Part shown: in pieces, positions 25,906 through 34,918 of the stretch
Layout: the number at the start of each line of letters is the position of its first letter
Numbering within the stretch: position 1 is the stretch's first letter
From: Desulfurococcus sp.
GTDB taxonomy: Archaea > Thermoproteota > Thermoprotei_A > Sulfolobales > Desulfurococcaceae
Length of the DNA stretch: 64,000 bases
NCBI GenBank assembly: GCA_026626905.1
Contig: JAPNUX010000003.1
Location: forward strand, 186,001-250,000
Direction of reading: 5' to 3'
The notes under the pieces: generated by a model
Told to the model about the DNA's origin: nothing
Seen by the model: only the letters and a program-made list of their open reading frames with translations
The model's database searches: none
Position numbers and translations under genes: made by a program

Positions 25906-26964
25906 ATGGGGCTTGGCAGGTTTCTTGTTAGAAGGGTGTTTACATTCATACCTACAGTTATAGGTGTGCTCTTCATAACCTACATTATAGCCTATGCTAT
26001 TCCAGCCGACCCTGTGCGAGCTTGGATTGGAGAGAAAAACATGAATCCTGAGGCCCTTGAGCAGATCCGCGTTAAGTATAGGTTTGATGCACCCTGGTAT
26101 GAGCAGTTTGCGTTTCTCGTTGGAAGCCTCCTCTCAGGTAACCTAGAAGACCCGGTTCTTCACAGAAATGTTTTCGATGAATTATTCTACAGGTTCCCTA
26201 TAACAGTTGAAGTAGCAATTGTCGGCTTTCTCTTCACAGTTATCATAGGAATACCATTAGGCTTCATAGCAGCCTTGAAGAAGGATACATGGGTAGACTT
26301 CCTTGTAAGAGTATTTGCTTTAGTTGGCAGCTCGCTACCAGCCTTCGTTCTCTACTACTTCCTAATACTATTCCTCTTCACATACCTCCATACAACAGTT
26401 CTAGCTGGAATACCCTTCCCCTCCAAAGCCTGCATGTCAACTCTTTCAGCTCTACCAGGAAGGATACCAGTTCTCGGCCACTTAGTTTCAGCTATTGGAA
26501 GCGTACCTATGTTTGGTGCAGCCATGTGTGGCGAGTGGAGCGTGGTAACTGATACTTTCAGGAGGCTCTACCTGCCCGGGCTAGCCTTAGGGCTACTGAA
26601 TGGTGGATTCATAGCTAGAATAGTGAGGAACAGTCTGCTCGATAACCTCAGCCAAGAGTACATTCAGTACGCTAAAGCTAGAGGCTTAAGGAAGACTAGG
26701 GTGTGGATGCATGCATTAAAGAATGCATCAATCCCAGTAGTAACAGTTCTTGGAGCTTTATTCGGAGGATTGCTATCTGGAGCTATAGTAGCTGAAACAG
26801 TTTTCAATATACCTGGAATTGGAAGATACATCTACAATGCTATAACAAGACTTAACTTCCCCGCGATAATAGGTGGAACATTCCTAGTCGCCATAGTATA
26901 CGTTACTATAAATCTAATCATAGACATAGTTTATGCAATCCTGGATCCGAGGATTAGGTACTAG
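25906..26964 (+). CDS. Dipeptide/oligopeptide ABC permease, DppB-like
   Basis: A 352-residue permease with six or more spans. Seen: the N-terminal signature FLVRRVFTFIPTVIGVLFITYIIAY, the extracytoplasmic loop before TVEVAIVGFLFTVIIGIPLG, and the EAA coupling loop YAKARGLRKTRVWMHALKNASIPVV (about 257-281) followed by LSGAIVAETVFNIPGIGR. The loop insert around residues 165-205, between the third and fourth spans, contains several cysteines (SKACMS, GAAMCGEW) that could form a disulfide outside the cell. It is the first of two membrane subunits of this importer. Confidence 0.92.
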   Translation: MGLGRFLVRRVFTFIPTVIGVLFITYIIAYAIPADPVRAWIGEKNMNPEALEQIRVKYRFDAPWYEQFAFLVGSLLSGNLEDPVLHRNVFDELFYRFPITVEVAIVGFLFTVIIGIPLGFIAALKKDTWVDFLVRVFALVGSSLPAFVLYYFLILFLFTYLHTTVLAGIPFPSKACMSTLSALPGRIPVLGHLVSAIGSVPMFGAAMCGEWSVVTDTFRRLYLPGLALGLLNGGFIARIVRNSLLDNLSQEYIQYAKARGLRKTRVWMHALKNASIPVVTVLGALFGGLLSGAIVAETVFNIPGIGRYIYNAITRLNFPAIIGGTFLVAIVYVTINLIIDIVYAILDPRIRY

Positions 26965-26974
26965 GTGGTAGACC

Positions 26975-28069
26975 GTGGAGATAATCTATAAGCTGCTAGT
27001 TAAAGCTATAGATGGCTACGCATCCCTAAGGAATAAGCTGAGTAGAGGGTGGAGTGAGAGAAATAGCTCTAAGATACGTGAATGGAAGCTCATGGCTTAC
27101 GCGTTAAGTAAGAGCAGGATAGGCGTACTAGGCGGTATACTCGTGTTCATTGAAGTAGTACTAGCTATTATAGGGCCATACCTAGCCTGGCAGCCATACT
27201 GGGTGTACCCAGTTATAGAGAACCCTGGATTAAAGCTACTACCACCATGTATACCACCCTGGTGTACTGGGCACCCGCTACTTGGAACTGATGAATGGGG
27301 AAGAGACCTGCTGTCCATGACGCTGGTTGGCATTAGGATATCATTCGTGATCTCAATAATGGTTGTAGTGCTAGGAGCCCCTCTAGGTATTCTACTCGGT
27401 TTAATAGCAGGGTACAAAGGCGGTGTTATTGATGAGATCATAATGAGGCTGACAGATATATTCATGGCTTTCCCAGCACTGGTGCTCGCAATAGCTTTCG
27501 CTGCAGTACTACCCAGCAGGTTCAGACTCTTCCTGGAATCAAACACTATTGCGAGAAACCTTATAGCAGGGCTACTCGGCTTAAGAGCCGAGGAATACCC
27601 TCAGATAGCCGCGCTCCTAGCATTATGGGTAGCAATGATCATAGTGTGGTGGCCAGGATACGCTAGAGTAGTTAGAGGGAGCGCGCTGAGTGCTAGAGAA
27701 CACACCTACGTAGAGGCTGCTAAAGTCCTAGGTCTCTCAACGTGGCGGATACTCTTCAAGCATATGCTACCTAACATTATCTCGCCTATCATAGTCATGA
27801 TGACATTTGATATAGCTACTGCAACACTCTTTGCTGCAACCCTCTCCTTCCTAGGCTTGGGTCCCCAGGAGCCTGTCCCGGAGCTAGGCTTCATGATATC
27901 TAAAGCAGGCAACTGGTTCCCTGAAAGCAGCTGGCATATAGTATTATTCCTAGGCTTAGTCCTCCTCTTCATAGCTTTAGGCTGGAACCTCCTCGGGGAT
28001 GCATTAAGAGACGTGCTAGACCCTCGAACTAGGAGGGCAATAGAGTTTAGTGAGGGTGAGAGGAAGTGA
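26975..28069 (+). CDS. Dipeptide/oligopeptide ABC permease, DppC-like
   Basis: A 364-residue permease starting at GTG. An amphipathic N-terminal region of about 40 residues precedes the first span, then the family motif LLGTDEWGRDLLSMTLVGIRISF (about 100-122) and the EAA loop EAAKVLGLSTWRILFKHMLPN (about 247-267). The extracytoplasmic loop contains CIPPWCTGHPLLG with two cysteines, a probable disulfide. It pairs with the DppB-like subunit ten bases upstream. The end overlaps the first ATPase gene by four bases (GTGA). Confidence 0.92.
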   Translation: MEIIYKLLVKAIDGYASLRNKLSRGWSERNSSKIREWKLMAYALSKSRIGVLGGILVFIEVVLAIIGPYLAWQPYWVYPVIENPGLKLLPPCIPPWCTGHPLLGTDEWGRDLLSMTLVGIRISFVISIMVVVLGAPLGILLGLIAGYKGGVIDEIIMRLTDIFMAFPALVLAIAFAAVLPSRFRLFLESNTIARNLIAGLLGLRAEEYPQIAALLALWVAMIIVWWPGYARVVRGSALSAREHTYVEAAKVLGLSTWRILFKHMLPNIISPIIVMMTFDIATATLFAATLSFLGLGPQEPVPELGFMISKAGNWFPESSWHIVLFLGLVLLFIALGWNLLGDALRDVLDPRTRRAIEFSEGERK

Positions 28070-29058
28070 GCTTGAATGAGAATATAGTTTTAAGTGTGAG
28101 AGGCCTAGAAGTCAAGTTCTACACTTACGCTGGGGTAGTACACGCTGTATCAGGTGTCTCATTCGATGTAGGTAAAGGCGAGATTGTTGCACTGGTAGGT
28201 GAAACTGGATGCGGTAAATCTGTGACTACAAGAGCTATCACTAAGCTAATAGACCCGCCTGGGAGAATAGAAGGAGGTGTAGCCTTATTCAGGAGGAGAG
28301 ATGGACGTATCGTAGACCTCCTCAGCTTAAGTGACGAAGAAATACGAGATATTAGGGGTAATGAAATAGCATATATATTCCAGGATCCAACGTCAGCGTT
28401 AGACCCGCTATACACGATCGGCCACCACTTCTACGAGACTATGGCTGATCACAGTAGAGTGAGCAAGAAGACAGCGTTAGATCGAGCCATAAGCCTCCTC
28501 AGAGAGACACTAGTGCCGAGTCCTGAAGCAAGAGTGAAAAACTATCCTCACGAGTTATCCGGGGGAATGAGGCAGAGAGCCGTAATATCCATAGGCTTAA
28601 GCAATAACCCTGTCCTGCTTATAGCAGACGAGCCTACAACAAACCTGGATGTCACTATACAGGCTCAAATACTAGAGCTAATAAAGGAGCTTCAAGCCAG
28701 GCATGGAATGAGCGTTATACTCATAACACATAATCTAGGCGTAGTCGCTGAAGTAGCTCACAGAGTCTACGTTATGTATGCAGGTAAAATAGTTGAGGAG
28801 GCAACAGTAGAGGAGCTCTTCGAGGATCCCCAGCACCCCTACACCAGGCTGCTCCTAAAGACAGTCCCTGACCCAACAAGGAGGATTGAACGATTAGAAT
28901 CTATTCCCGGCACGGTCCCAAGCCTCATAAACCCAGCACCTGGATGCAGATTTAGAGATAGATGCCCATTTGCCTTCGAGGAGTGCTCGAAGGAGCCTCC
29001 TCTAATCGAGGTGAGTAAAACACATAGAGTTTACTGCTGGCTTCACGCTAAGAGGTGA
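28066..29058 (+). CDS. Dipeptide/oligopeptide ABC ATPase, DppD-like
   Basis: A 330-residue ATPase. Seen: Walker A GETGCGKSVTT (about 44-54), Q-loop YIFQDPTSALDP, signature LSGGMRQRAVI and Walker B LLIADEPTTNLDVT. The oligopeptide-type C-terminal extension follows, with the cluster-type cysteines in PAPGCRFRDRCPFAFEECSKEPP and a final CWLHA. In this subfamily the cysteine-rich tail can hold a [4Fe-4S] cluster. It starts at GTG within the GTGA overlap with the permease. Confidence 0.93.
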   Translation: MSLNENIVLSVRGLEVKFYTYAGVVHAVSGVSFDVGKGEIVALVGETGCGKSVTTRAITKLIDPPGRIEGGVALFRRRDGRIVDLLSLSDEEIRDIRGNEIAYIFQDPTSALDPLYTIGHHFYETMADHSRVSKKTALDRAISLLRETLVPSPEARVKNYPHELSGGMRQRAVISIGLSNNPVLLIADEPTTNLDVTIQAQILELIKELQARHGMSVILITHNLGVVAEVAHRVYVMYAGKIVEEATVEELFEDPQHPYTRLLLKTVPDPTRRIERLESIPGTVPSLINPAPGCRFRDRCPFAFEECSKEPPLIEVSKTHRVYCWLHAKR

Positions 29059-29064
29059 TAGGCT

Positions 29065-30036
29065 GTGAGCCAAGTGCTCGTAGAAGCAGTCAACTTAAAA
29101 AAGTACTTTAAGGTTAGAGGGCTATTTTCAACAAAGCTTGTGAAAGCAGTCGACGATGTATCATTCAAGATATACCGGGGAGAGACCTTCGGGCTTGTAG
29201 GTGAGAGCGGTTGTGGTAAAACCACTCTCGGCAGGCTTCTACTACTGTTACACGAGCCGACAAGTGGGAGCATATTCTTCGAAGGTAAGGATATAGCTAG
29301 ACTTAAGGGTAGAGAGCTCAAGGAGTTCCGTAGAAACGCTCAAATGGTCTTCCAGGACCCGCATACATCTCTTAACCCTAGGATGACCATAGCTGAGATA
29401 CTCGAGGAGCCTGTAAGAGAGCATAATATCGAGGTAAAAGGAGGTATTGAGGACTTTCTAGCTGAACATATGAAGCTCGTAGGATTAAACCCTGAGCTAC
29501 TCTACAGGTACCCTCACGAGTTGAGTGGAGGACAGAAGCAGAGGGTGGCTATCCTCAGGGCATTAATATTGAAACCGAAGTTCATGGTGCTAGATGAACC
29601 GACTTCAGCACTAGACGTATCAGTTCAAGCACAGGTCTTAGAGCTTCTACGAGACCTCCAGAGGAAGTTTAATTTAACATACCTGTTCATATCCCATGAC
29701 ATCTCAGTGGTAAAATACATGAGCAATAGGATAGGAGTAATGTATCTAGGCAAAATCGTGGAGATAGGGGATTCAGAGCAAGTATTCAATAACCCGCTAC
29801 ACCCATACACACAGATGCTCTTCTCAGCAATCCCCATACCCAACCCGAAGATTGCTAGAAGCAGAAAGAGGATTAAACTGGAAGGCGAGCCGCCTTCACC
29901 AATAAACCCGCCGGCTGGATGCCGCTTCCACCCAAGGTGCCCTCTAGCCAGGGATATCTGCAGGAGGGAGGAGCCACCACTAGTAGAAGTAGAACCAGGC
30001 CACTACGTTGCATGCTGGCTGTACCACCGTAAATAA
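29065..30036 (+). CDS. Dipeptide/oligopeptide ABC ATPase, DppF-like
   Basis: A 323-residue ATPase, the second of the pair. Seen: Walker A GESGCGKTTLG (about 48-58), Q-loop MVFQDPHTSLNP, signature LSGGQKQRVAI, Walker B FMVLDEPTSALDVS and the H-loop LFISHDISVV. The C-terminal extension PPAGCRFHPRCPLARDICRREEPP ends in ACWLYH, giving the same four-cysteine arrangement as its partner. It starts at GTG six bases after the preceding stop and closes the importer operon. Confidence 0.93.
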   Translation: MSQVLVEAVNLKKYFKVRGLFSTKLVKAVDDVSFKIYRGETFGLVGESGCGKTTLGRLLLLLHEPTSGSIFFEGKDIARLKGRELKEFRRNAQMVFQDPHTSLNPRMTIAEILEEPVREHNIEVKGGIEDFLAEHMKLVGLNPELLYRYPHELSGGQKQRVAILRALILKPKFMVLDEPTSALDVSVQAQVLELLRDLQRKFNLTYLFISHDISVVKYMSNRIGVMYLGKIVEIGDSEQVFNNPLHPYTQMLFSAIPIPNPKIARSRKRIKLEGEPPSPINPPAGCRFHPRCPLARDICRREEPPLVEVEPGHYVACWLYHRK

Positions 30037-30127
30037 AAGGTTCCTCTACCCTCATGCTCTAGGAGCACACCTAGCTCTGAGGGCCTATTCGAGAGCTTTT
30101 AATATTAACTTACTGTTAAAAGTAATA

Positions 30128-30481
30128 ATGGTGGTCATGATGACATATAGAAATAAACTTAATGAAACACTAGCTGTACTAAACGAGCTGGTCCCCAGAG
30201 CACCCGAACTCCAGGAGTTCATTAAGTACTTGGAGGAGGCTGAAGCACCCAAGATACTTGACTCGAAGACAAAGGAGCTGATAAGTCTCGGAATAGCCAT
30301 TGCTATTAGGTGCGAGCCGTGCATAATATGGCATACTAATGCAGCAGTAAAAGCCGGTGCATCACTAGAAGAGATACTCGATGTAATCAAGGTTGCTGTA
30401 TGCATGGGTGGCGGTCCAGCCTTAATGTACGGCTTGAAAGCATATGAGGCTGCAAAGGAATTCACCGGCGTGAAGAAGTAA
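30128..30481 (+). CDS. AhpD-like/carboxymuconolactone decarboxylase family protein
   Basis: A protein of about 118 residues in the AhpD-like fold. Seen: LDSKTKELISLGIAIAIRCEPCIIWHTNAAVKAGAS (about 39-74), with the CxxC pair (CEPC) and the following His that serve thiol-disulfide chemistry in AhpD relatives, then EEILDVIKVAVCMGGGPALMYG. It may act in peroxide or disulfide reduction. The start was set at ATG 30128, about 27 bases after a TTTAATAT element; a frame extension to 30008 lies within the end of the ABC operon and is not family-like. Confidence 0.82.
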   Translation: MVVMMTYRNKLNETLAVLNELVPRAPELQEFIKYLEEAEAPKILDSKTKELISLGIAIAIRCEPCIIWHTNAAVKAGASLEEILDVIKVAVCMGGGPALMYGLKAYEAAKEFTGVKK

Positions 30482-30683
30482 CACAACATTAATCTCTCAA
30501 CCCGCGTCGAGTTAACACAGCGTCTCTTTTCCAGAACTCCTACTTTTCTTTTCAACAGGGTTTTTAACACTATGCTGGTTCAACGGGATTCCTGGTTATT
30601 ACTACACTAACATGTTCCTCGATCCATGCACAAGTCTAATAAATCCTCACAACTATACTGATTCAACTAGTGGTGTTAAATTT

Positions 30684-31652
30684 ATGGGAGCATACATTGT
30701 CACAGGTGGAGCAGGCTTCATCGGCAGCCACTTAATCGACTACTTTGCAAGCGAATCAAGCGGTAGAGACTTAATAGTAGTAGATAACTTATCCTCTGGA
30801 AGCATCAGGAATATTGAACAGCACTTAAGGAGCGGTATTGTTAAACTAGTGGAAGCCGACTTAACAGTATTCGATGAAAAATGGATTAAATGGTTTAAGG
30901 ATGGTGAGATAGTCTTCCATTATGCTGCTAACCCTGAGGTACGGGTTTCAAGTATTGAGCCGAGAATACACTTCGACAATAATGTTGTTGCAACCTTCAA
31001 TGTGCTTGAAGCCATGAGGATACATGACGTGGATAGAATAGTCTTCGCTAGCAGCTCCACAGTATACGGTGAGCCAGCGGTAATACCAACGCCAGAAGAC
31101 TACTATCCTTTAAAGCCTATATCAGTCTACGGGGCTTCAAAACTAGCATCAGAAGTGCTTATCCAATCCTACTGTAGTCTCTACGGCTTTAAAGCCCTGG
31201 TATTAAGATACGCTAATATAATTGGCGCTAGAAGCAGCCACGGTGTAATAGTAGACTTCATAAGCAAGCTTAAAGCTAACCCCTCAGTACTCGAGATACT
31301 TGGCGATGGATCACAGAGGAAGAGCTACCTCCATGTCAGCGATGCCGTAGAAGCCACAGTACACTTAGTTAAACATGCCGCTTGGACTCCCGGCAGTTTT
31401 GAAGTATACAATGTAGGCAATAATGACTGGATTACTGTCACTGAGATAGCAGATATAGTTGTAGAAGAAATGGGCTTAAAGAACGTTCAATACGTGTTCA
31501 AAAAGGTGACACCTGACGGACGAGGATGGCCGGGCGACGTGAAGCTAATGCTGCTTGACATAAGGAAACTAGAGTCATCCGGCTGGAAGCCCACGCTATC
31601 CTCGCGTCAAGCTGTAAGGAGAACTGTAAGAGAGCTTCTAGGTAAGGATTAA
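30684..31652 (+). CDS. NAD-dependent sugar epimerase, UDP-glucose 4-epimerase-like
   Basis: A 322-residue extended short-chain dehydrogenase. Seen: the NAD motif VTGGAGFIGSHL (residues 6-17), DNLSSG, the AANPEVRVS loop, catalytic Ser-Thr in FASSSTVYGE (near 115-124) and YGASKLASE with Tyr and Lys (near 149-157). It would interconvert UDP-glucose and UDP-galactose or a similar pair for glycan synthesis. The start was set at ATG 30684, immediately before the Rossmann strand; 24 upstream codons are not family-like. Confidence 0.88.
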   Translation: MGAYIVTGGAGFIGSHLIDYFASESSGRDLIVVDNLSSGSIRNIEQHLRSGIVKLVEADLTVFDEKWIKWFKDGEIVFHYAANPEVRVSSIEPRIHFDNNVVATFNVLEAMRIHDVDRIVFASSSTVYGEPAVIPTPEDYYPLKPISVYGASKLASEVLIQSYCSLYGFKALVLRYANIIGARSSHGVIVDFISKLKANPSVLEILGDGSQRKSYLHVSDAVEATVHLVKHAAWTPGSFEVYNVGNNDWITVTEIADIVVEEMGLKNVQYVFKKVTPDGRGWPGDVKLMLLDIRKLESSGWKPTLSSRQAVRRTVRELLGKD

Positions 31653-31666
31653 TAGGATACGACCTT

Positions 31667-32785
31667 CTAGCCTGCGAGAACCCGTAGAGCAATTGAAGTA
31701 AAGAAGTAGCCGAGAAAGTCTGCGACAGTCGTCATCACAGGGAACACGAGGTTATCTGGATCCCAGCCGTGCCTGAAGGATTCGAGAGTAAGGTAGAATG
31801 TAATTAAAGATGAGAGAACATATACTGCTAGGAAGACCAGGGAGACTGTCATCAGGGATAAGGCTAGGTTACCCACCACTCCTAGAGTTGCGATCACAGT
31901 GAAAGCCGTGAGAGTTGATACGTAAACTCCGAGAGCCTCTATAAACGCCTGCCTCGAGTATAAGGCTAGCTCAGCGCGTCCTTCTACATGTAGTCTCACA
32001 TTAAGCGTGTTACCAAGATGCCCCATAGACGCCCCGATCAAGGCGTTTAATGCTGGTAGAGTACCCAGTATCTCAGGGTATCTAGCGAGATCCCCTAGGC
32101 TTAAAGCGGCAATAAACACTCCTAGGCTACTTCCCGTTGAAGCAATAATTGAAGAAATATAATCAGATAGTAGTATGAGGCTGCTCTAAGTGCTAGTACA
32201 GCCACGAGAAGTACTAGTTTAAGAATCATGGGGAAGGAATGGTGGATCTGGGATACTAATATTAGCGTTAGAGGTGTTAGTGCATCACCCACCCCTGTAA
32301 CAACTAGTGCTACAAAACCTGAGGGATCCACACCCTTCCTGTATAAGGCTATTATAGATGCTGTTGTAGCAGGAGTTAGAATAGCGAAGACTATGAGTGT
32401 CGAAGCCATAACAACGAAGAATAACGAGAATATATCAATAGAGGTAAGGCTTGAAAAGACAGAATTGCAGAGAACACTGATAGCCATAGAGATGCCATAA
32501 CAGATACAGTGAAGCCTATGAGAGCGTTAACCAAGCTGAATCTACCAGAGAAACTCGCTTCGGCTTTACCTAGATGTAAGCCTGTAGCCCAGCGCCCCAT
32601 AGATATCCCCGCGTAAATCCATTAACCCTGGTAGCACCACCATGAAGATGCTGAATGCAACTAGCATGTCGACGTTTAGATTTAATGTTAAGCCAGCCCA
32701 TACCTCGATTAATGCTAGAGTAATGAGCGGTGTGAAGACGCCTGTAATCTCCTTGATATTTTTCTTTGCAATACTAGTCCACCTC
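31667..32785 (-). pseudogene. Broken MgtE/SLC41-type Mg2+ transporter gene
   Basis: A two-domain MgtE membrane protein is recognisable but in four frames. The first piece (about 32785-32570) ends PGLMDLRGDIYGALGYRL. The second (from about 32600) continues GLHLGKAEASFSGRFSLV. The third has YRKGVDPSGFVALVVTGVGD, and the fourth has PALNALIGASMGHLGN and DPDNLVFPVMTTVADFLG. The two DPD/DPSxxxPxxTxxxD motifs mark the two repeated MgtE domains. Frame changes fall at about 32569-32586, 32448-32475 (near a T4 run) and 32161-32190. The first change could be a deletion between overlapping repeats. The start of the first piece also lacks a proper start codon. Confidence 0.75.
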
Positions 32786-32860
32786 TAGTTTTAACTCTGC
32801 TCTACCACACGTTTTTAAGAGGCTTGATAATATATTAAATTCAGCGTTGAGGAGTCTGTG

Positions 32861-34061
32861 GTGTCTAGGAACATCTCACCTGATCAACACAGGCGTCTTC
32901 ACAGGAAGATTTCAAGAATAGAGTATAAGCCCACACCAATATCCGATCTACTAAGGAGTATATGGAAGCTCAGTGATATAGGCCTTGATCTAGCCTTCTA
33001 CGCCTACTTCTCGAAGGATATTTAAGCAGCTAAACAAGTCATTGAAATAGACGATGTGATAAGCGGGAATCTCGCTCAGTTTATAATGCACACCAAGTCT
33101 AGCATACGGGAGGAGTAGAGAGGCTGCTGAAGCTCACCTTCTAGCCTTCTATTATGGTTCATCAATTGATGCGATAGTTGACAGCATTAAAGACATAGTT
33201 TACACGCTGCTCGTCGGGTATACTCCACGTGTATCATACGAAGAAGTAATCCCGTTAACTGACGGTGAGATAGTAGCTAAGCTAACCATCATGGAATCGA
33301 TCAGGGTGGAAGATTTCGTGGAATCCTACCCAGTAGACATCTTGCTGAGCGTGCACTCAGGTAAATGGATTCTAGCCCCGCAGCCAGAACTAACACTTCC
33401 CAAAGGATCAGTAATATATGTGAGAGGATATAGAGAGAACGTGACTAGAATGCTCAGCGAGCTCGGTATAACCCTTCCAGAGAAACGAATGGAGGAATGG
33501 CTTGACCCGGTGCTAAAAGCTATTATCGAGTTAAAAGATTATACTAGGTTAATGATAGACCTAGCACACTACACTCTACTAGAACCTGAGCCAGGCGTAA
33601 TAGATGAAGTCGAGGATCTAGAGGTATACGTTGACTGGAGGCAGCTGGACGCACTAGACAAGCTTAAAGAAGCGAGTGGTAGAATAGACCCTGATACATT
33701 CATAGGGCTTTCAATTCTCTTCAAGGAGTTCGAGGACATAGCTGACGCATCAAACACTATAAGCCATATACCAAGCCTTCTCAGAGAGATGCCCGAAGAA
33801 TACAAAGACATCTTCAGTAAGGTTTTCGAGTCAATCGGCGAGAGAGTTCGCACTCTCACTATACATAGAGGCGAGAGCCTCGATAAAATAGCTGCATGGC
33901 TTAGAAAGTATGGGGGTACAGTTCTAGCAGTAAAAATAGGGGACACATGGCTTGCATATCCTCTCGCCAAGAACCCTGAGCTAAAACCAGGCGATAAACT
34001 GGTTATAACATATCCTGTAGAATTCGATGAAGAGGTTTCATCACTACTGAAGACTATATAG
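32861..34061 (+). pseudogene. Broken gene for a PhoU/TrkA_C-domain partner of MgtE
   Basis: Read from GTG 32861, the frame has PTPISDLLRSIWKLSDIGLDLAFYAY, then an in-frame TAA at 33023-33025. It continues to AQFIMHTKS, and changes frame between 33087 and 33110. After that the frame is open to 34061: SREAAEAHLLAFYYGSS, a TrkA_C-like strand set (VDILLSVHSGKWILAP, SVIYVRGY), a PhoU-like helical domain and a second TrkA_C-like end (LAVKIGDTWLAYPLAKNPELKPGD). Archaeal proteins with PhoU and TrkA_C domains are often paired with MgtE-type permeases. The downstream 257 codons from ATG 33291 could still be translated, but without the N-terminal half. Confidence 0.7.
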
Positions 34062-34145
34062 AAAACAAGCAATACTCTTCCGATGTAAGACATACGGGTA
34101 AACAGAACGTGATATCCTGGCTTGCAATAATGCAGTTATCGTACT

Positions 34146-34168
34146 GCAAACCCCCTTCACGGGTTTGC
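34146..34168. terminator. Hairpin between convergent genes
   Basis: GCAAACCC (34146-34153) and GGGTTTGC (34161-34168) form an 8-bp perfect stem with a 7-base loop, followed by TTAACTT. It lies between the broken PhoU/TrkA_C gene and the end of the leftward ECF operon, so it may act as a two-way terminator. Confidence 0.45.
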
Positions 34169-34208
34169 TTAACTTAAAATATCTCTAGCATTACTTCCTC
34201 AAAAGCAT

Positions 34209-34916
34209 TTATATATACCCGTATACTAATAGTAGTGCCAGTATTAACACTATAATGTAGAGATATATATCTCTCCACCTGAATACTGTGAGCTGAGCTA
34301 GAGGTCTAATAGGATACTGTAGTAGTGCTTCAAGCCTGCTTCTAGCTGTTAATGCCGAGTGATATATTAGTGGTGTCACGAGAACTCCAGGGGTCTTCTT
34401 ACCGTACTTAAGGCTTACAGCAGTATGCGCTTCACTAAAGTATACTAGCATTAATGGCACCTGGGATAGCGTTAGAGCTAATACTACTGCATACTCGTGG
34501 AGGCCGAGCTTAGCTAGAATTCCCAGCCACTCCCTAATAGTGATAAGCTGGAAGAAGAGTGTAAAGGCTAAGAAGAACGCGATCATCCTTATACTACCCA
34601 CAATGATTTCCACAGCTGAGGGGGCCGGCGTCCCTACTAGCGATGAAAGCATAAACAATAATACTCCAAGCATTACGAATACAAGCATAAGTTTCAAGCC
34701 TGAAAAAACAACCCTGTAGCCTTTATGGACTGATAGAAAGATAAGCTCTACGAGCAAGACGACTACAGGGTAAGTAGTGTAGACTAGTGGATTCCCCACG
34801 TTTCTCGAGAGTACTAGTAGAATTATAATGCTTGAACTGTAGAGTATCTTACCTAGAGTACTGAAACCTAAGTCTCTTCTAGATGTTAGGAACATGTAGG
34901 CTAGATCCCTAATCAT
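34209..34916 (-). CDS. ecfT: ECF transporter transmembrane component EcfT (module 2)
   Basis: A 235-residue membrane protein with five or six hydrophobic spans. The cytoplasmic segment near residues 160-205 (YFSEAHTAVSLKYGKK, then HSALTARSRLEALLQYP) stands where EcfT coupling helices lie, although a clear ARG motif is not seen. Gene order (S component, fused ATPase, then this gene) supports the call more than any single motif. It begins two bases after the ATPase stop codon. Confidence 0.72.
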   Translation of the reverse strand: MIRDLAYMFLTSRRDLGFSTLGKILYSSSIIILLVLSRNVGNPLVYTTYPVVVLLVELIFLSVHKGYRVVFSGLKLMLVFVMLGVLLFMLSSLVGTPAPSAVEIIVGSIRMIAFFLAFTLFFQLITIREWLGILAKLGLHEYAVVLALTLSQVPLMLVYFSEAHTAVSLKYGKKTPGVLVTPLIYHSALTARSRLEALLQYPIRPLAQLTVFRWRDIYLYIIVLILALLLVYGYI

Positions 34917-34918
34917 AG

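Noticed and set aside
32161-32586. Programmed frameshifting in the MgtE gene
   Set aside because: Three changes at unrelated sequences without canonical slippery sites, plus lesions in the partner gene, fit decay far better.
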